From Prevotella sp. (GTDB lineage Bacteria; Bacteroidota; Bacteroidia; Bacteroidales; Dysgonomonadaceae), in assembly GCA_031285905.1 (NCBI GenBank), contig JAITVH010000026.1, forward strand, positions 1 to 39,166: a stretch of DNA of 39,166 nt, read 5' to 3'. Numbering within the stretch: the stretch's first letter is position 1; each line of letters starts with the position of its first letter. The notes beneath the pieces are model-generated. The model made no database searches. It was not told the origin of the DNA and saw only the letters and a list, made by a program, of their open reading frames with translations. Below are positions 1 through 7,360 of the stretch, piece by piece. The position numbers and the translations under genes are program-made.

Positions 1-90
1 TGTTAATGCACCCACAGCCTCTATGGTGATAAGCAGCGGGAAAGGCTGGAACCGTTTTTTTATTTTCAGCCAACCAAAATATATATTGAT

Positions 91-447
91 ATGCTTATCA
101 CCAAAAAGAAAACAAGAAAAGAGAATCAACCCTCTGGTTTCAAGAAAGTAGCCCGAAAGGAAGACGCTGCAAAAAAGAAAGAAGCACATGCTACTATTAA
201 GAAAGTCATTCATCCTGCTTCGGATGAAGTAATCCTTGAACTAAAAGCCGAACAAGCCCATGTACGCTACCTGAAACTCCAACCGCTTTACCGTCAATTA
301 CAACATGGAGAAACTGTTGTACCCGAACTCCGGCTGAATGGTCGCTGGTTGGAACGGGCAGGTTTTGACTTTGAACAATATGTAAGTATCACCATCATGG
401 AAGGATTGTTGATTATAAAACCTGCCACAAATTTAGATAATGGCTAA
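91..447 (+). CDS. SymE-like toxin-family protein
   Basis: A 118-residue basic protein. Residues ~1-60 are Lys-rich and low in complexity. Residues ~75-112 carry the SymE-type signature: PELRLNGRWLERAGF, then a hydrophobic strand ending LLIIKPA. This resembles the SpoVT/AbrB-like fold of SymE, an SOS-induced type I toxin in E. coli that acts on RNA or the nucleoid. Family assignment rests on that C-terminal motif. No lexA-type box or antisense SymR promoter was recognised. The gene stands alone on the + strand beside a minus-strand integrase cluster, so it may be element cargo. The start is the first ATG after an upstream stop. Toxin activity is inferred only. Confidence 0.7.
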   Translation: MLITKKKTRKENQPSGFKKVARKEDAAKKKEAHATIKKVIHPASDEVILELKAEQAHVRYLKLQPLYRQLQHGETVVPELRLNGRWLERAGFDFEQYVSITIMEGLLIIKPATNLDNG

Positions 448-466
448 ACGAAAAGCCATTACCCGC

Positions 467-573
467 AAAAGTTATTCTCGGACTTTCGGTTATTCTCGCA
501 CAGCTTCCGCCCCTCCAAACGGCAGGGAAGCCATGAACGGGAAATAACCGGAATTGGACGGGAAATAACTTTT
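467..573. repeat. Inverted repeat flanking a short GC-richer intergenic stretch
   Basis: AAAAGTTATT at 467-476 is the exact reverse complement of AATAACTTTT at 564-573. Inside lie related direct copies: GTTATTCTCG twice (471-480 and about 490-499) and ACGGGAAATAAC twice (about 537 and 559). No ORF is evident. It could be an end or att-like structure of the neighbouring element, or decayed intergenic repeats. Confidence 0.35.
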
Positions 574-586
574 ACGCATTCTAAAA

Positions 587-618
587 ACGGCAGGCTGTTA
601 AAATCAAAAGCCTGCCGT
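587..618 (-). terminator. Rho-independent terminator of the integrase/RhuM-like operon
   Basis: A perfect 10-bp stem, ACGGCAGGCT (587-596) with AGCCTGCCGT (609-618), and a 12-nt loop. On the minus strand it is followed by TTTTTAG. It lies 23 bp past the stop of the minus-strand gene at 641. Confidence 0.8.
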
Positions 619-640
619 CATTAATTTGGTAAAACATTGG

Positions 641-1003
641 TTAATTCAATATTGGATTTTGAATAGACATTATCAGCATTTCGGGGATTTCCGCTTTAGT
701 CAGCTTTCTTATCAACCAATTCCGAAATATCTCTGCGTTATGGCTCTGAACCCGAAACGCAAGGACGATAATCATTTCCAACCCGTAGAAGTCGGGGTAG
801 ATGGTCATTCCCTCAACCGTACAAGATAGCGTACTGTCGCCCTCTGCAATCGCTGATTTTTCAATGGTGCGGATATGCTTTTTTGCTGTTTGGTAGTAAA
901 TATCAAACAGGTAGGCTATTTCGTCAATAGTCATTCGGATGTTGTTAGGAACTTTCACTATTCCGCTATCGCTAATCGTTATTGTAGTTCTTTCTTCTTT
1001 CAT
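641..1003 (-). CDS. RhuM-like small protein
   Basis: A 120-residue protein. A helix-turn-helix-like segment at ~23-50 (MTIDEIAYLFD...KKHIRTIEKS) is followed by FYGLEMIIVLAFRVQSHNAEIFRNWL at ~73-98. The second segment matches the RhuM-family pattern of Y-x-L-[DE]-x-II followed by [YF]RVxS and FRxW. RhuM-family proteins are common on mobile elements and their biochemical role is not established. The start overlaps the integrase stop by 4 bp (ATGA-type), so the two are translationally coupled. It is the last gene before the terminator at 587-618. It may be a short or truncated member, since full RhuM proteins are longer. Confidence 0.55.
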   Translation of the reverse strand: MKEERTTITISDSGIVKVPNNIRMTIDEIAYLFDIYYQTAKKHIRTIEKSAIAEGDSTLSCTVEGMTIYPDFYGLEMIIVLAFRVQSHNAEIFRNWLIRKLTKAEIPEMLIMSIQNPILN

Positions 1004-2202
1004 TGGGCTACTCCTTTCCTGCTTCTGCGTTCCATAAGTTTATCCATATCTTCGGATATTTTTTGTTCCGTAATTTGTGCATATCCCTGCGTGGTAGAAA
1101 TATTTGCATGTCCCATCATCTTGGCGATACTCTCAATAGAAAGACCTGCTGAAATCGCCAATGTGCCGAAGCTATGCCGACTTTGATGGTATGAAAGATT
1201 CTCTTTTAAATCTGCCAAAATACCGATTTGATTGATGTCGTACCAAATCATATCCCGAAGCGGTAAAGGAAATACAGGTTTGCTGTCATCGGTGATATTA
1301 TAGAGCATCAATATCTGTTCCGCTACCGGATGCAGGGGGATGAACGCCTCTACATTGGTTTTGACCCGCTGTTTGCGAATATAAAGCCTGCCCTCTGATG
1401 TTTTACCGATATGATGCGGATATAGGCGGTGCATATCCACGTAGGCAAGTCCCGTGAAAGATGAAAAGATAAACGCCCGCCGAACCAGTTCCAAACGTTC
1501 ATCCCGCATCGGAGTTTCCATAATCCGTTTCAATTCGGATTTGCTGATATACCTGTGCTTGGCAGGTTCTTTCCTTTCATAATGTACATCTTCGAGCGGA
1601 TTGCTCCTTATCACTTCTTGGTCAATAGCTATGTAGATGAGACGGTTTAGCCAAGTCAAACATTTGTTGATATACCCTGATTTTCGGTCTGCAGTGGTTT
1701 TCATAAAGATTTTGAATGATTCTCCGAACTCTTCGGTAATATCCGCAAAGGCGATGTCTTCCATTCTTCGTGAGTGAAGAAATTCCTGCAAGTTCAGTTG
1801 TGAAAGTCTGGATTGCCGGTAAGTTGTAGTCGAGTTTATCTCTATGGAGCGAACCCGCAGGCGTTCTATTTCTATCTTGCCCGCTTCGAGCAGGTACACC
1901 GGAATGGAGTTTACTCCCACAATCGTATTTTTCAGAAGTTCACTGCTGATAACTCCCTGCTCTTTCAGGATATGTTCGTAGGTATGTTCTAAACGCTGAC
2001 GGAACTCCGAAAGGCGGTTATTCTCCCTTTCTGTTTTAATAATGCCTTTCTTGGTATTCCAGTCTTCGGGCTTGCAATAGATGCCTGTTGCAAGAACGGT
2101 TTGCTTGCCGTCAATAGAAATCCGGCACAGGATGGCTGTTGTACCGTCAGACTTGACTTTTGCCCGATTGATATAGCATAACAGTTTGAATGTTGAACGC
2201 AT
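1000..2202 (-). CDS. Tyrosine recombinase (integrase), IntDOT-like
   Basis: A 400-residue site-specific recombinase with an N-terminal arm-binding domain (~1-90), a SAM-like core-binding domain (~110-205) and a C-terminal catalytic domain. Visible catalytic residues are the HxxR pair in YHQSRHSFGT (~343-352), the second His in MMGHANISTTQGYAQI and the Tyr nucleophile in GYAQ. The position normally held by the first catalytic Arg is occupied by Ala (SSFTGLAYVD). Loss of this Arg is known in the CTnDOT integrase family. The gene lies 11 bp downstream of a second recombinase on the same strand and overlaps the RhuM-like gene. The pair probably mobilises the element containing the excisionase-like genes at 4436-5032. 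Confidence 0.9.
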   Translation of the reverse strand: MRSTFKLLCYINRAKVKSDGTTAILCRISIDGKQTVLATGIYCKPEDWNTKKGIIKTERENNRLSEFRQRLEHTYEHILKEQGVISSELLKNTIVGVNSIPVYLLEAGKIEIERLRVRSIEINSTTTYRQSRLSQLNLQEFLHSRRMEDIAFADITEEFGESFKIFMKTTADRKSGYINKCLTWLNRLIYIAIDQEVIRSNPLEDVHYERKEPAKHRYISKSELKRIMETPMRDERLELVRRAFIFSSFTGLAYVDMHRLYPHHIGKTSEGRLYIRKQRVKTNVEAFIPLHPVAEQILMLYNITDDSKPVFPLPLRDMIWYDINQIGILADLKENLSYHQSRHSFGTLAISAGLSIESIAKMMGHANISTTQGYAQITEQKISEDMDKLMERRSRKGVAQ

Positions 2203-2213
2203 GATATTATTTG

Positions 2214-3512
2214 TTAAAGGATTAATACTAAATCTTGGGTTGCCTCTATGAGTTTGTCCATGTCCTCGAAGAGTTTCTTCGGAGTAACCCGGGCATAGAT
2301 TTGAGTGGTTTGTATGTTGCTGTGCCCGAGCATCCGGCTGATGGTTTCTATCGGAACGCCCTCCTCAAGCGTGATTAAACTGGCGAAGCTGTGCCGCCCT
2401 GAATGGAAGGAAATCCTCTTGTTTATATTACACAGCTCAGCAATCTCTTTGAGGTATTCATTGGTATTCTGGTTACTCTTTAGCGGAAAGATACTTCGAT
2501 TGTTTATGTCTTTTGCCTTTTCTATTTTTATTCTTGGTTTCGTTTCTATCTCACTCAATCTGACACCTGTATATTTCTCAATCAGCCTTAACGGTTTATC
2601 CAGCAGGGGAATATAGGAGATTGTGTTTGTTTTCGTCCGGCATATACGCAGCCTGTACCTGTATTCCGATTTATCTTTAGATTCATCTTTCAATATATCC
2701 GACAGTTTCAATGCCTTTATATCCGAGAAAGACAAGCCTGTATAAGAACTGAACACGAAAGCATCCCTGACTGTATTTAATCTGCGGGTAATAAATTCTT
2801 TTTCAGTGACACTTTTCAGTTCCTCCTCTGTCAGGTACACAGGCTCTTTCTTCTCTATATGGAAGCGGAAAAGATTAAACGGGTTTACCTGTATCAATCC
2901 TGTCTTCTGCGCAAAGTTCATTACCGAGGCAAAGCGCTTCATATACTTGATGGCTGTATTATTGCTGCACCTGTACTTCTTCCTCAGAAACAGGTAAAAC
3001 TTCTCTAAGAACCACAGGTCTATCTTCTGGATATGGATATCCCGCACCTTGTACTTCAATTCCATAAACTCAAACAGCCTGTCCAGTGTCAGCTTGTAGA
3101 TATTCGCAGTCGCCGTACATATATTCCTTCCGGCCTTCGAGCGGTAGATTTTTACCTGCTCCCTGAACTGGTAGCTGAGGAGCGTTTCTTCTCCAGTAGC
3201 CAGAAAAGCCTGCCTGAGCCGGTGGACGGATACATATTGCAGGGATTCCGACAGCCGGATATAATGCTGCTGTATATCTTTGCGGATAGTATCCAGCTGC
3301 CTGTTGACAGCTTCGCTGTACTGGTCATTCCCTATAACCCTTTTTGTCCTGATATCCCATAAGGCGGGATCGATGCTTAGCCTACAGGAGAACTGGGCCT
3401 GCTCCCCGTTAATAGTCAGCCGGACCATAATGGTAGCCAGTCCTGATTTTCTGACATCGTTCTTCTTTACCAGGAAGAGAATGCAAAAGGTATTCCTTGC
3501 TGTACGCTGCAT
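2214..3512 (-). CDS. Tyrosine recombinase (integrase), IntDOT-like
   Basis: A 432-residue recombinase with an N-terminal arm-binding domain (~5-95), a core-binding domain (~115-215) and a catalytic domain (~225-420). The C-terminal motifs SFHSGRHSFASL and MLGHSNIQTTQIYARV supply HxxR, His and the Tyr nucleophile. The first-Arg position reads SSYTGLSFSD, with Ser instead of Arg, as reported for IntDOT (Ser259). It is first of a three-gene minus-strand unit (this gene, the 400-aa integrase, the RhuM-like protein). The sequence diverges clearly from its neighbour, so the pair is not a recent duplication. Tandem recombinases are frequent in Bacteroidales mobile elements. Confidence 0.9.
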   Translation of the reverse strand: MQRTARNTFCILFLVKKNDVRKSGLATIMVRLTINGEQAQFSCRLSIDPALWDIRTKRVIGNDQYSEAVNRQLDTIRKDIQQHYIRLSESLQYVSVHRLRQAFLATGEETLLSYQFREQVKIYRSKAGRNICTATANIYKLTLDRLFEFMELKYKVRDIHIQKIDLWFLEKFYLFLRKKYRCSNNTAIKYMKRFASVMNFAQKTGLIQVNPFNLFRFHIEKKEPVYLTEEELKSVTEKEFITRRLNTVRDAFVFSSYTGLSFSDIKALKLSDILKDESKDKSEYRYRLRICRTKTNTISYIPLLDKPLRLIEKYTGVRLSEIETKPRIKIEKAKDINNRSIFPLKSNQNTNEYLKEIAELCNINKRISFHSGRHSFASLITLEEGVPIETISRMLGHSNIQTTQIYARVTPKKLFEDMDKLIEATQDLVLIL

Positions 3513-3573
3513 AAGTCTTGTCTTGTTCTTTCTTGTTTGTCCTATTTTATTTTATTCAGTTATTCCTATATTA

Positions 3574-3585
3574 TAGAGTACTCTA
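3574..3585. promoter_or_regulatory. Perfect 12-bp palindrome upstream of the integrase operon
   Basis: TAGAGTACTCTA is self-complementary and sits 62 bp upstream of the start of the minus-strand integrase at 3512. Position and symmetry suggest an operator or recombinase/excisionase binding site. No protein can be assigned. Confidence 0.35.
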
Positions 3586-4390
3586 CATTTTTTATAAATA
3601 TTCATATTATATATAGTACACCTTATATATATCTAAAATGTATATATGCCGTCACTTAAATCGTACCTGATGATTCTATTCGGTTTGTTACGATTTTAGT
3701 CACGATTTGCAGAGCGATAAATAGAAATTAACGGCTAAGGAAAAGAAGAAACAGAAGCCAATCAGGAATAAGAGGAATATTCATTAAAACAGAGTGTTTT
3801 TCTGCCAGCCTGAAAACGAGCTGTTTTTTGCCTTTAGAAAAGTTTATTACAATTTAATCACTGAACTTATTACCTGTTTTTCCTTGATTTGCAGCCCGAT
3901 ATGGGAGTCCGAATAATTATGCCATGCTTTTTATGAAGTTATCCCTGTTTTCAGTACATTTGAAAGAATTTATTCAAGTCCCAGGCAGGACTAGCATCTA
4001 TGGCACCTGCAGGAGATTCAGAAAAGAATAAGCGTGGCAAAATATTCTTTTTAGGTTCAACATTCTGCAAACATATTGGAATTTTTATTATCTTCGCGTA
4101 AAGGCAAAAAATATAAGCCTGCTCTTTGAGAAAATGAAACAAAATCCACTCAGTAAAATGTATATTTATTATACAAACATGAATAAATATGCGATAAATT
4201 CTCAAAAAGTAGTGGTCTCTAATTCAAATCTGCCTGGGAGCGTCATAAAATCAGCATTCTGTAAGCATCTGCAACTCACATATTGATATCTTTGTATTTT
4301 AGGGGTTTATGTTCTTCAATCTGCCTGTTCTTGCAACCTCTTAAATTATTTTTCATGCTTGTATTTATTTAATTAAGATGTATAAAAATA

Positions 4391-4424
4391 CAATCCCGAT
4401 ATTCGGTAAAACATACCGGGATTG
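4391..4424 (-). terminator. Rho-independent terminator after the HTH gene pair
   Basis: An 8-bp stem, CAATCCCG (4391-4398) with CGGGATTG (4417-4424), followed on the minus strand by TATTTTTATA. It lies 12 bp after the stop of the gene at 4436. Confidence 0.7.
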
Positions 4425-4435
4425 CGATCGGGTTT

Positions 4436-4729
4436 TTACAGTTTCCATGCCTTGACATACATCTTTTCGAGCATGCGCTCGACGTCTGCTTCACGATACA
4501 TGACTTTCTTGCTGTTCTGGATATAAGGAAGCATTCCCCTTCTACGGTACTCCTGCAGGCTGCGGTCACAGACACCTAATTGTTTGGCCAATTCCTTCTT
4601 GGGTATATAACGCTCGCCGTTAAGCAGAGGCCTGTAGTCTTTAAACAACTCGTCCAGTTTGGAGGACACCCGGTCCATTGATTTGAATACAGTCTGGATA
4701 GCCGGATCATTCTTGTCTATTACATTCAT
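4436..4729 (-). CDS. Excisionase-like helix-turn-helix protein
   Basis: A 97-residue DNA-binding protein. A short N-terminal helical region (~1-35) is followed by a winged HTH of the excisionase/MerR-like group at ~43-90: YIPKKELAKQLGVCDRSLQEYRRRG, then IQNSKKVMYREADVERML. Pairs of such proteins occur next to integrases in CTnDOT-like elements, where Xis2c and Xis2d control excision. It is the second gene of a two-gene unit, 12 bp behind the related HTH gene at 4742. A role as excision factor or transcription factor of the element is inferred. Confidence 0.75.
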   Translation of the reverse strand: MNVIDKNDPAIQTVFKSMDRVSSKLDELFKDYRPLLNGERYIPKKELAKQLGVCDRSLQEYRRRGMLPYIQNSKKVMYREADVERMLEKMYVKAWKL

Positions 4730-4741
4730 AACTTTTCATTT

Positions 4742-5032
4742 TTAGAGTTTATTGGTATTTTCCCTGAGAAACCTATTCACATCGCTTACGCGGTAGGATA
4801 TCTTGCGGTCTATCTGGGTGAAGCTTATTTTTCCGGTGTCCCTGTATGTCTGCAAGGTCCTCGGCTTTATGTTCAGGATAGAGCATACTTGCTCGCCATT
4901 AAGGCGATCTTCCAGTTTCTTTCTCTTGTACTTTTCGTGGAGATAGTCCACACGCCTGGCAAGTGTTTCCAGCCGGCTGAGCATTTCTTCGAAGACCGGC
5001 TGGCTGATTAAAATTATGTTATCATTTTCCAT
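4742..5032 (-). CDS. Excisionase-like helix-turn-helix protein
   Basis: A 96-residue protein with the same layout as its downstream neighbour. A coiled N-terminal segment (~10-40) precedes a winged HTH at ~44-90: LNGEQVCSILNIKPRTLQTYRDTG, then ISYRVSDVNRFL. It leads a two-gene operon from a -7 box at 5096-5103, with GC-rich tandem repeats 40-75 bp further upstream. The likely role is accessory DNA binding for the recombinases at 1000-3512 or autoregulation, by analogy with Xis2c/Xis2d of CTnDOT. Confidence 0.75.
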   Translation of the reverse strand: MENDNIILISQPVFEEMLSRLETLARRVDYLHEKYKRKKLEDRLNGEQVCSILNIKPRTLQTYRDTGKISFTQIDRKISYRVSDVNRFLRENTNKL

Positions 5033-5060
5033 AATTAAGAAAATAAATTAGTGAATAATT

Positions 5061-5103
5061 GGCCATTCTCATGGCCTTGTTTATTTTATTTTTTACAAAT
5101 ATA
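5061..5103 (-). promoter_or_regulatory. Promoter -7 box and 5' UTR hairpin of the HTH pair
   Basis: On the minus strand TATATTTG (5103-5096) matches the Bacteroidetes -7 consensus TAnnTTTG. It is 64 bp upstream of the start at 5032. Between them GGCCAT/ATGGCC (5061-5076) forms a perfect 6-bp hairpin with a 4-nt loop, ending 28 nt before the start codon, so it would lie in the mRNA leader. The -33 box is not clear. Confidence 0.5.
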
Positions 5104-5139
5104 TGGCAATGATATCTATTAATACGCAGATAACCAGTG

Positions 5140-5177
5140 ATGTGGCCGCATGTGTCCACATGTGGCCGCATATGTCC
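5140..5177. repeat. GC-rich tandem 20-bp repeats, probable operator
   Basis: ATGTGGCCGCATGTGTCC (5140-5157) and ATGTGGCCGCATATGTCC (5160-5177) differ at one position and recur at 20-bp period, about two helical turns. The junction creates the perfect palindrome CCACATGTGG (5156-5165). The stretch is an isolated GC-rich patch in AT-rich DNA, upstream of the HTH promoter. A protein-binding array is the simplest reading. Confidence 0.55.
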
Positions 5178-5496
5178 CCCTTAGCTGAATAGTGAATAGT
5201 ATCACAAATACTTAGAAACAACACGTTTGAATTTCTTCATCCATAGAGGTTCTAATATCAGGATTAGCGCAAATCAGACTATAAGATCATTATTAACTTA
5301 TGTCTTATAAAACAGAAGCTCCTCAAAATTCATTAAACACCTTATTCAAATATATATTATTATTTATACTATAATTGCATTCGTTTAAAATTTGGATATA
5401 GTATAATTTATAATATAATAATTAAACAGAAGTGTATATTTAAGAAAAACATTTTATATCTTCGCTAGTATAAAAAAATAGTATAATGTCGATTAT
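5178..5496. other. Intergenic AT-rich stretch, nothing recognised
   Basis: About 320 bp between the tandem repeats and the Fic fragment. There is no ORF with protein character, no convincing hairpin and no tRNA. Confidence 0.5.
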
Positions 5497-5673
5497 ATGA
5501 TTCTTGAATACACGATTACGGACAAAATGATAACTTCCATCATTTCGATATCTGAAAATATAGGAAGGATAAAAGAAATCAGGAATGCAAATAAACATAT
5601 TGATTTTGATACGCTTTGTAATATAAAGAATGTACGGAGTGCTCTTGAAGTGTATAATATAATTGAAAAGTAG
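5497..5673 (+). pseudogene. N-terminal fragment of a Fic-family protein cut by an IS21 end
   Basis: A 58-codon open frame. Residues 5-24 (YTITDKMITSIISISENIGR) match the opening helix of Fic proteins; compare YKITPKIIDLVSKISEAVGS in the intact Fic gene at 10249. NIKNVRSAL at ~42-50 aligns with the conserved KINRIRxI segment before the inhibitory motif. Fic similarity stops near 5650, where the IS21-family terminal sequence begins (TG at 5651). The last residues and the stop are IS-encoded. The Fic core (HxFx(D/E)GNGR) is absent. It is too short to be functional. Identity rests on pattern similarity over about 45 residues. Confidence 0.45.
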
Positions 5674-5705
5674 TCCACTTAGTAATTGAAAAGTATACCA
5701 CTAAG
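5660..5705. repeat. IS21-type multiple terminal repeats
   Basis: Two adjacent 23-bp direct repeats (5660-5682 and 5683-5705) match at 20 of 23 positions. Both begin TAATTGAAAAGTA and contain CCACT. Internal multiple repeats near the ends are typical transposase-binding sites of IS21-family elements. Confidence 0.7.
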
Positions 5706-5733
5706 TGTCTCGGCTGAGATTGGTTAAAGATAT

Positions 5734-6507
5734 TTATTCTTCATTAGATTGTAACATTTTTTGAGTTTCTTTAACACGGTATGACTGTCCGTTCATGTTA
5801 ATCAGATATGCTTTATGCGTGAGCCTGTCGACCATTGCAGCCACCAGTACCTTATCCTTAACTATCTCCCCCCATCTACTAAAAGCTAGATTCGTAGTAA
5901 TAATAGTTGTTTTCTTTCCGGCTCTGAGCGATAAATGATTAAATAATAGTTCCCCACCTTCTTTATCACAAGAGACATATCCGAACTCGTCACAGATGAC
6001 CATGTCATACCTTTGGAAGCGTAGTTCGAGCTGTCTTAGACTTTTCTGGGATCGGCATTCCCTGATTTGAGTAAGCAGTCTTGGAACAGATGTAAAAAAG
6101 ACGGTATATCCCTCCAGGCAGGCTTTAATACCCAAACCTATAGATATATGTGTCTTGCCTGTACCCGGGTTACCGCAAAATACGATATTACGTCCATCCT
6201 TAATAAACTCCAGGGTTTCAAGTTCCGGCAATGCTGTTTGTGCATCTTTAGGCAGTTCTTCCCTTACCAGTTCCTGAAGGTACTTTAGTTCGGGGAACCC
6301 GGCTATCCTGATCCGCTGTTTGCGTCGAGCCTCGATACGCATGTCCATTTCTTTGGTTAATAGCTGGCATATCAATGCCCGGTACGACCAATTCTCATCG
6401 GTTGCCAAAGTAATAAAGTCATCAAGTTCATCCCGCAGAACAGGCAGCTTAAGCTCTTTGGCATAGTTAAATACTCTTTCTTTTTCGTTCAGGTTTTCCA
6501 TTTGCAT
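5734..6507 (-). CDS. istB: IS21-family helper ATPase IstB
   Basis: A 257-residue AAA+ ATPase of normal IstB length. Walker A is GNPGTGKT (112-119), Walker B is ICDEFG (171-176), and an N-terminal IstB-specific domain spans ~1-95. IstB assembles as an ATP-dependent oligomer on target DNA and activates the transposase IstA. Its start overlaps the last codons of an istA remnant by 19 bp, the usual istA/istB coupling. Because istA is otherwise gone, this is an orphan helper that could act only with an IstA supplied elsewhere. It may also start at Met3. Confidence 0.9.
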   Translation of the reverse strand: MQMENLNEKERVFNYAKELKLPVLRDELDDFITLATDENWSYRALICQLLTKEMDMRIEARRKQRIRIAGFPELKYLQELVREELPKDAQTALPELETLEFIKDGRNIVFCGNPGTGKTHISIGLGIKACLEGYTVFFTSVPRLLTQIRECRSQKSLRQLELRFQRYDMVICDEFGYVSCDKEGGELLFNHLSLRAGKKTTIITTNLAFSRWGEIVKDKVLVAAMVDRLTHKAYLINMNGQSYRVKETQKMLQSNEE

Positions 6508-6533
6508 AATGCTTTTTCATGTGGGTCAAATTT
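6489..6533 (-). pseudogene. istA: C-terminal remnant of istA
   Basis: In the frame overlapping the istB start, a stop at 6534-6536 is followed by KFDPHEKALCKWKT and a stop at 6489-6491. Overlap with istB in another frame is the arrangement expected for the end of istA. The rest of the transposase gene has been deleted, with phage-type sequence joined at about 6534. The assignment is by position and frame, not by domain. Confidence 0.5.
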
Positions 6534-6544
6534 TTAGGATTAAA

Positions 6545-6576
6545 GCACGCAAACCAGATTTCTTTGATCTGCGTGC
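6545..6576 (-). terminator. Hairpin after the DUF932 gene
   Basis: A 7-bp stem, GCACGCA (6545-6551) with TGCGTGC (6570-6576), lies 17 bp after the stop at 6593. An inner AGAT/ATCT pairing is possible. The T-tract is weak (TTTAATCC on the minus strand), so it may be a terminator or only an RNA-end hairpin. Confidence 0.5.
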
Positions 6577-6592
6577 TCGATTCGTCTTTTCC

Positions 6593-7336
6593 CTAATTCA
6601 CCTTTACCCGGTTGAGTAATGCACCTGAGATCTCATGCAGTTCCCTGCTCCTGCGTGGTTCTAGTTCCCGTGCATGAGCAGTAATCGCAGAAGTAAGTTT
6701 CCAAAGTGTCGCTTCTCCTTGTACCCCGTCAGCCGGGTTGTTATTCATCAATATCTTTTCGATACTGTCACTATCAGATGTTAGTAACGATCCTTTCTTT
6801 ACAAGGTTTTTTAATTCATTGTCGAAATCAACATCAATTTCGCAGGCCCCTTGTATCTCAATAGCTTTTTGCATGATGTTTTCTTTGCTGTACAATCCAC
6901 GTGTCAGGTCCCGGACGGCTGAAACGGTTGTTTTGGTATCCAGTTCGTACGTCCGTTGGCTTAGTTGCAGATTGTCAGGCAGGCGGGAGCCAAGATGTAC
7001 CTGCTTCATAATACTTTCCCTGACCATTCCGTTCAAGCAGGCTCCATTCAGGAGGAAAGCACGCATATCGACGGCACCATCTCCATAATCCGAAGTACTG
7101 AAGCGGGCTCCGGCGAAAATTACCACATCGCCGTTTTTCCTTGTCGGGATGACAAAAGGTTCCGGAAGAATAGTTTCTGCCCATACTTTCGTATCATTCA
7201 TATAGGCATCGGCTATAACGGCACCCTGAAATCCAGCTTCCTGTATAAATGCTGTGAGTATTTCAACGCTGTTCAATCGCCGGTAACTGTCACTCAATAC
7301 GCCTCTGACCTCACACCCGACAGTCCGTATGAGCAC
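6593..7336 (-). pseudogene. DUF932 phage/plasmid-like protein, N-terminally truncated
   Basis: A 247-residue open frame from a GTG. It resembles the C-terminal two thirds of DUF932 (phage/plasmid-like TIGR03299) proteins: LIRTVGCEVRGVLSDSYRRLNS at the start, then YGDGAVDMRAFLLNG..CLNGMV, the conserved QVHLGSRL and the YELDTKTTVSAVRD helix. Family members are longer and have an N-terminal domain before the LIRT..VRAxLSDxYRxLDN motif. That part is missing. The frame stays open only to about 7393, and similarity ends near 7360 at a junction with an oppositely oriented fragment. DUF932 genes are typical of phages and plasmids, and their function is not established. Confidence 0.55.
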
Positions 7337-7360
7337 ACGCGTGCGCTGAGTCCAGCTTGA

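Larger units (their letters stand above)
3513..4435. other. Intergenic region, no supported gene
   Basis: About 920 bp, strongly AT-rich. Open frames here (for example minus 3951-4205) lack recognisable protein character. It contains a 12-bp palindrome near the integrase promoter (3574-3585), a short direct repeat ACGATTT...ACGATTT near 3690-3710, and the terminator of the HTH pair (4391-4424). In Bacteroidales elements such spacers can hold att or integrase arm sites, but none could be demonstrated. Confidence 0.5.
5651..6533 (-). mobile_element. IS21-family remnant (right end, istB, tail of istA)
   Basis: The segment has a TG-starting end at 5651, two adjacent 23-bp terminal repeats, a full istB and 14 final codons of istA. 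The other end and nearly all of istA, which encodes the DDE transposase, are missing. The deletion junction lies near 6533. Without IstA the element cannot transpose by itself. Confidence 0.7.

Noticed and set aside
3586..3645. ACATTTT...AAAATGT symmetry and TATATA runs upstream of the integrase
   Set aside because: Low-complexity AT sequence gives such symmetry easily. Only the 12-bp TAGAGTACTCTA dyad was kept.
3951..4205. 84-residue minus-strand open frame
   Set aside because: Composition and lack of any domain or promoter suggest chance. It lies in a gene-free AT-rich spacer.
5100..5180. Tandem repeats considered as a CRISPR or plasmid iteron origin
   Set aside because: There are only two units, with no spacers, no cas genes and no replication initiator gene in the window.
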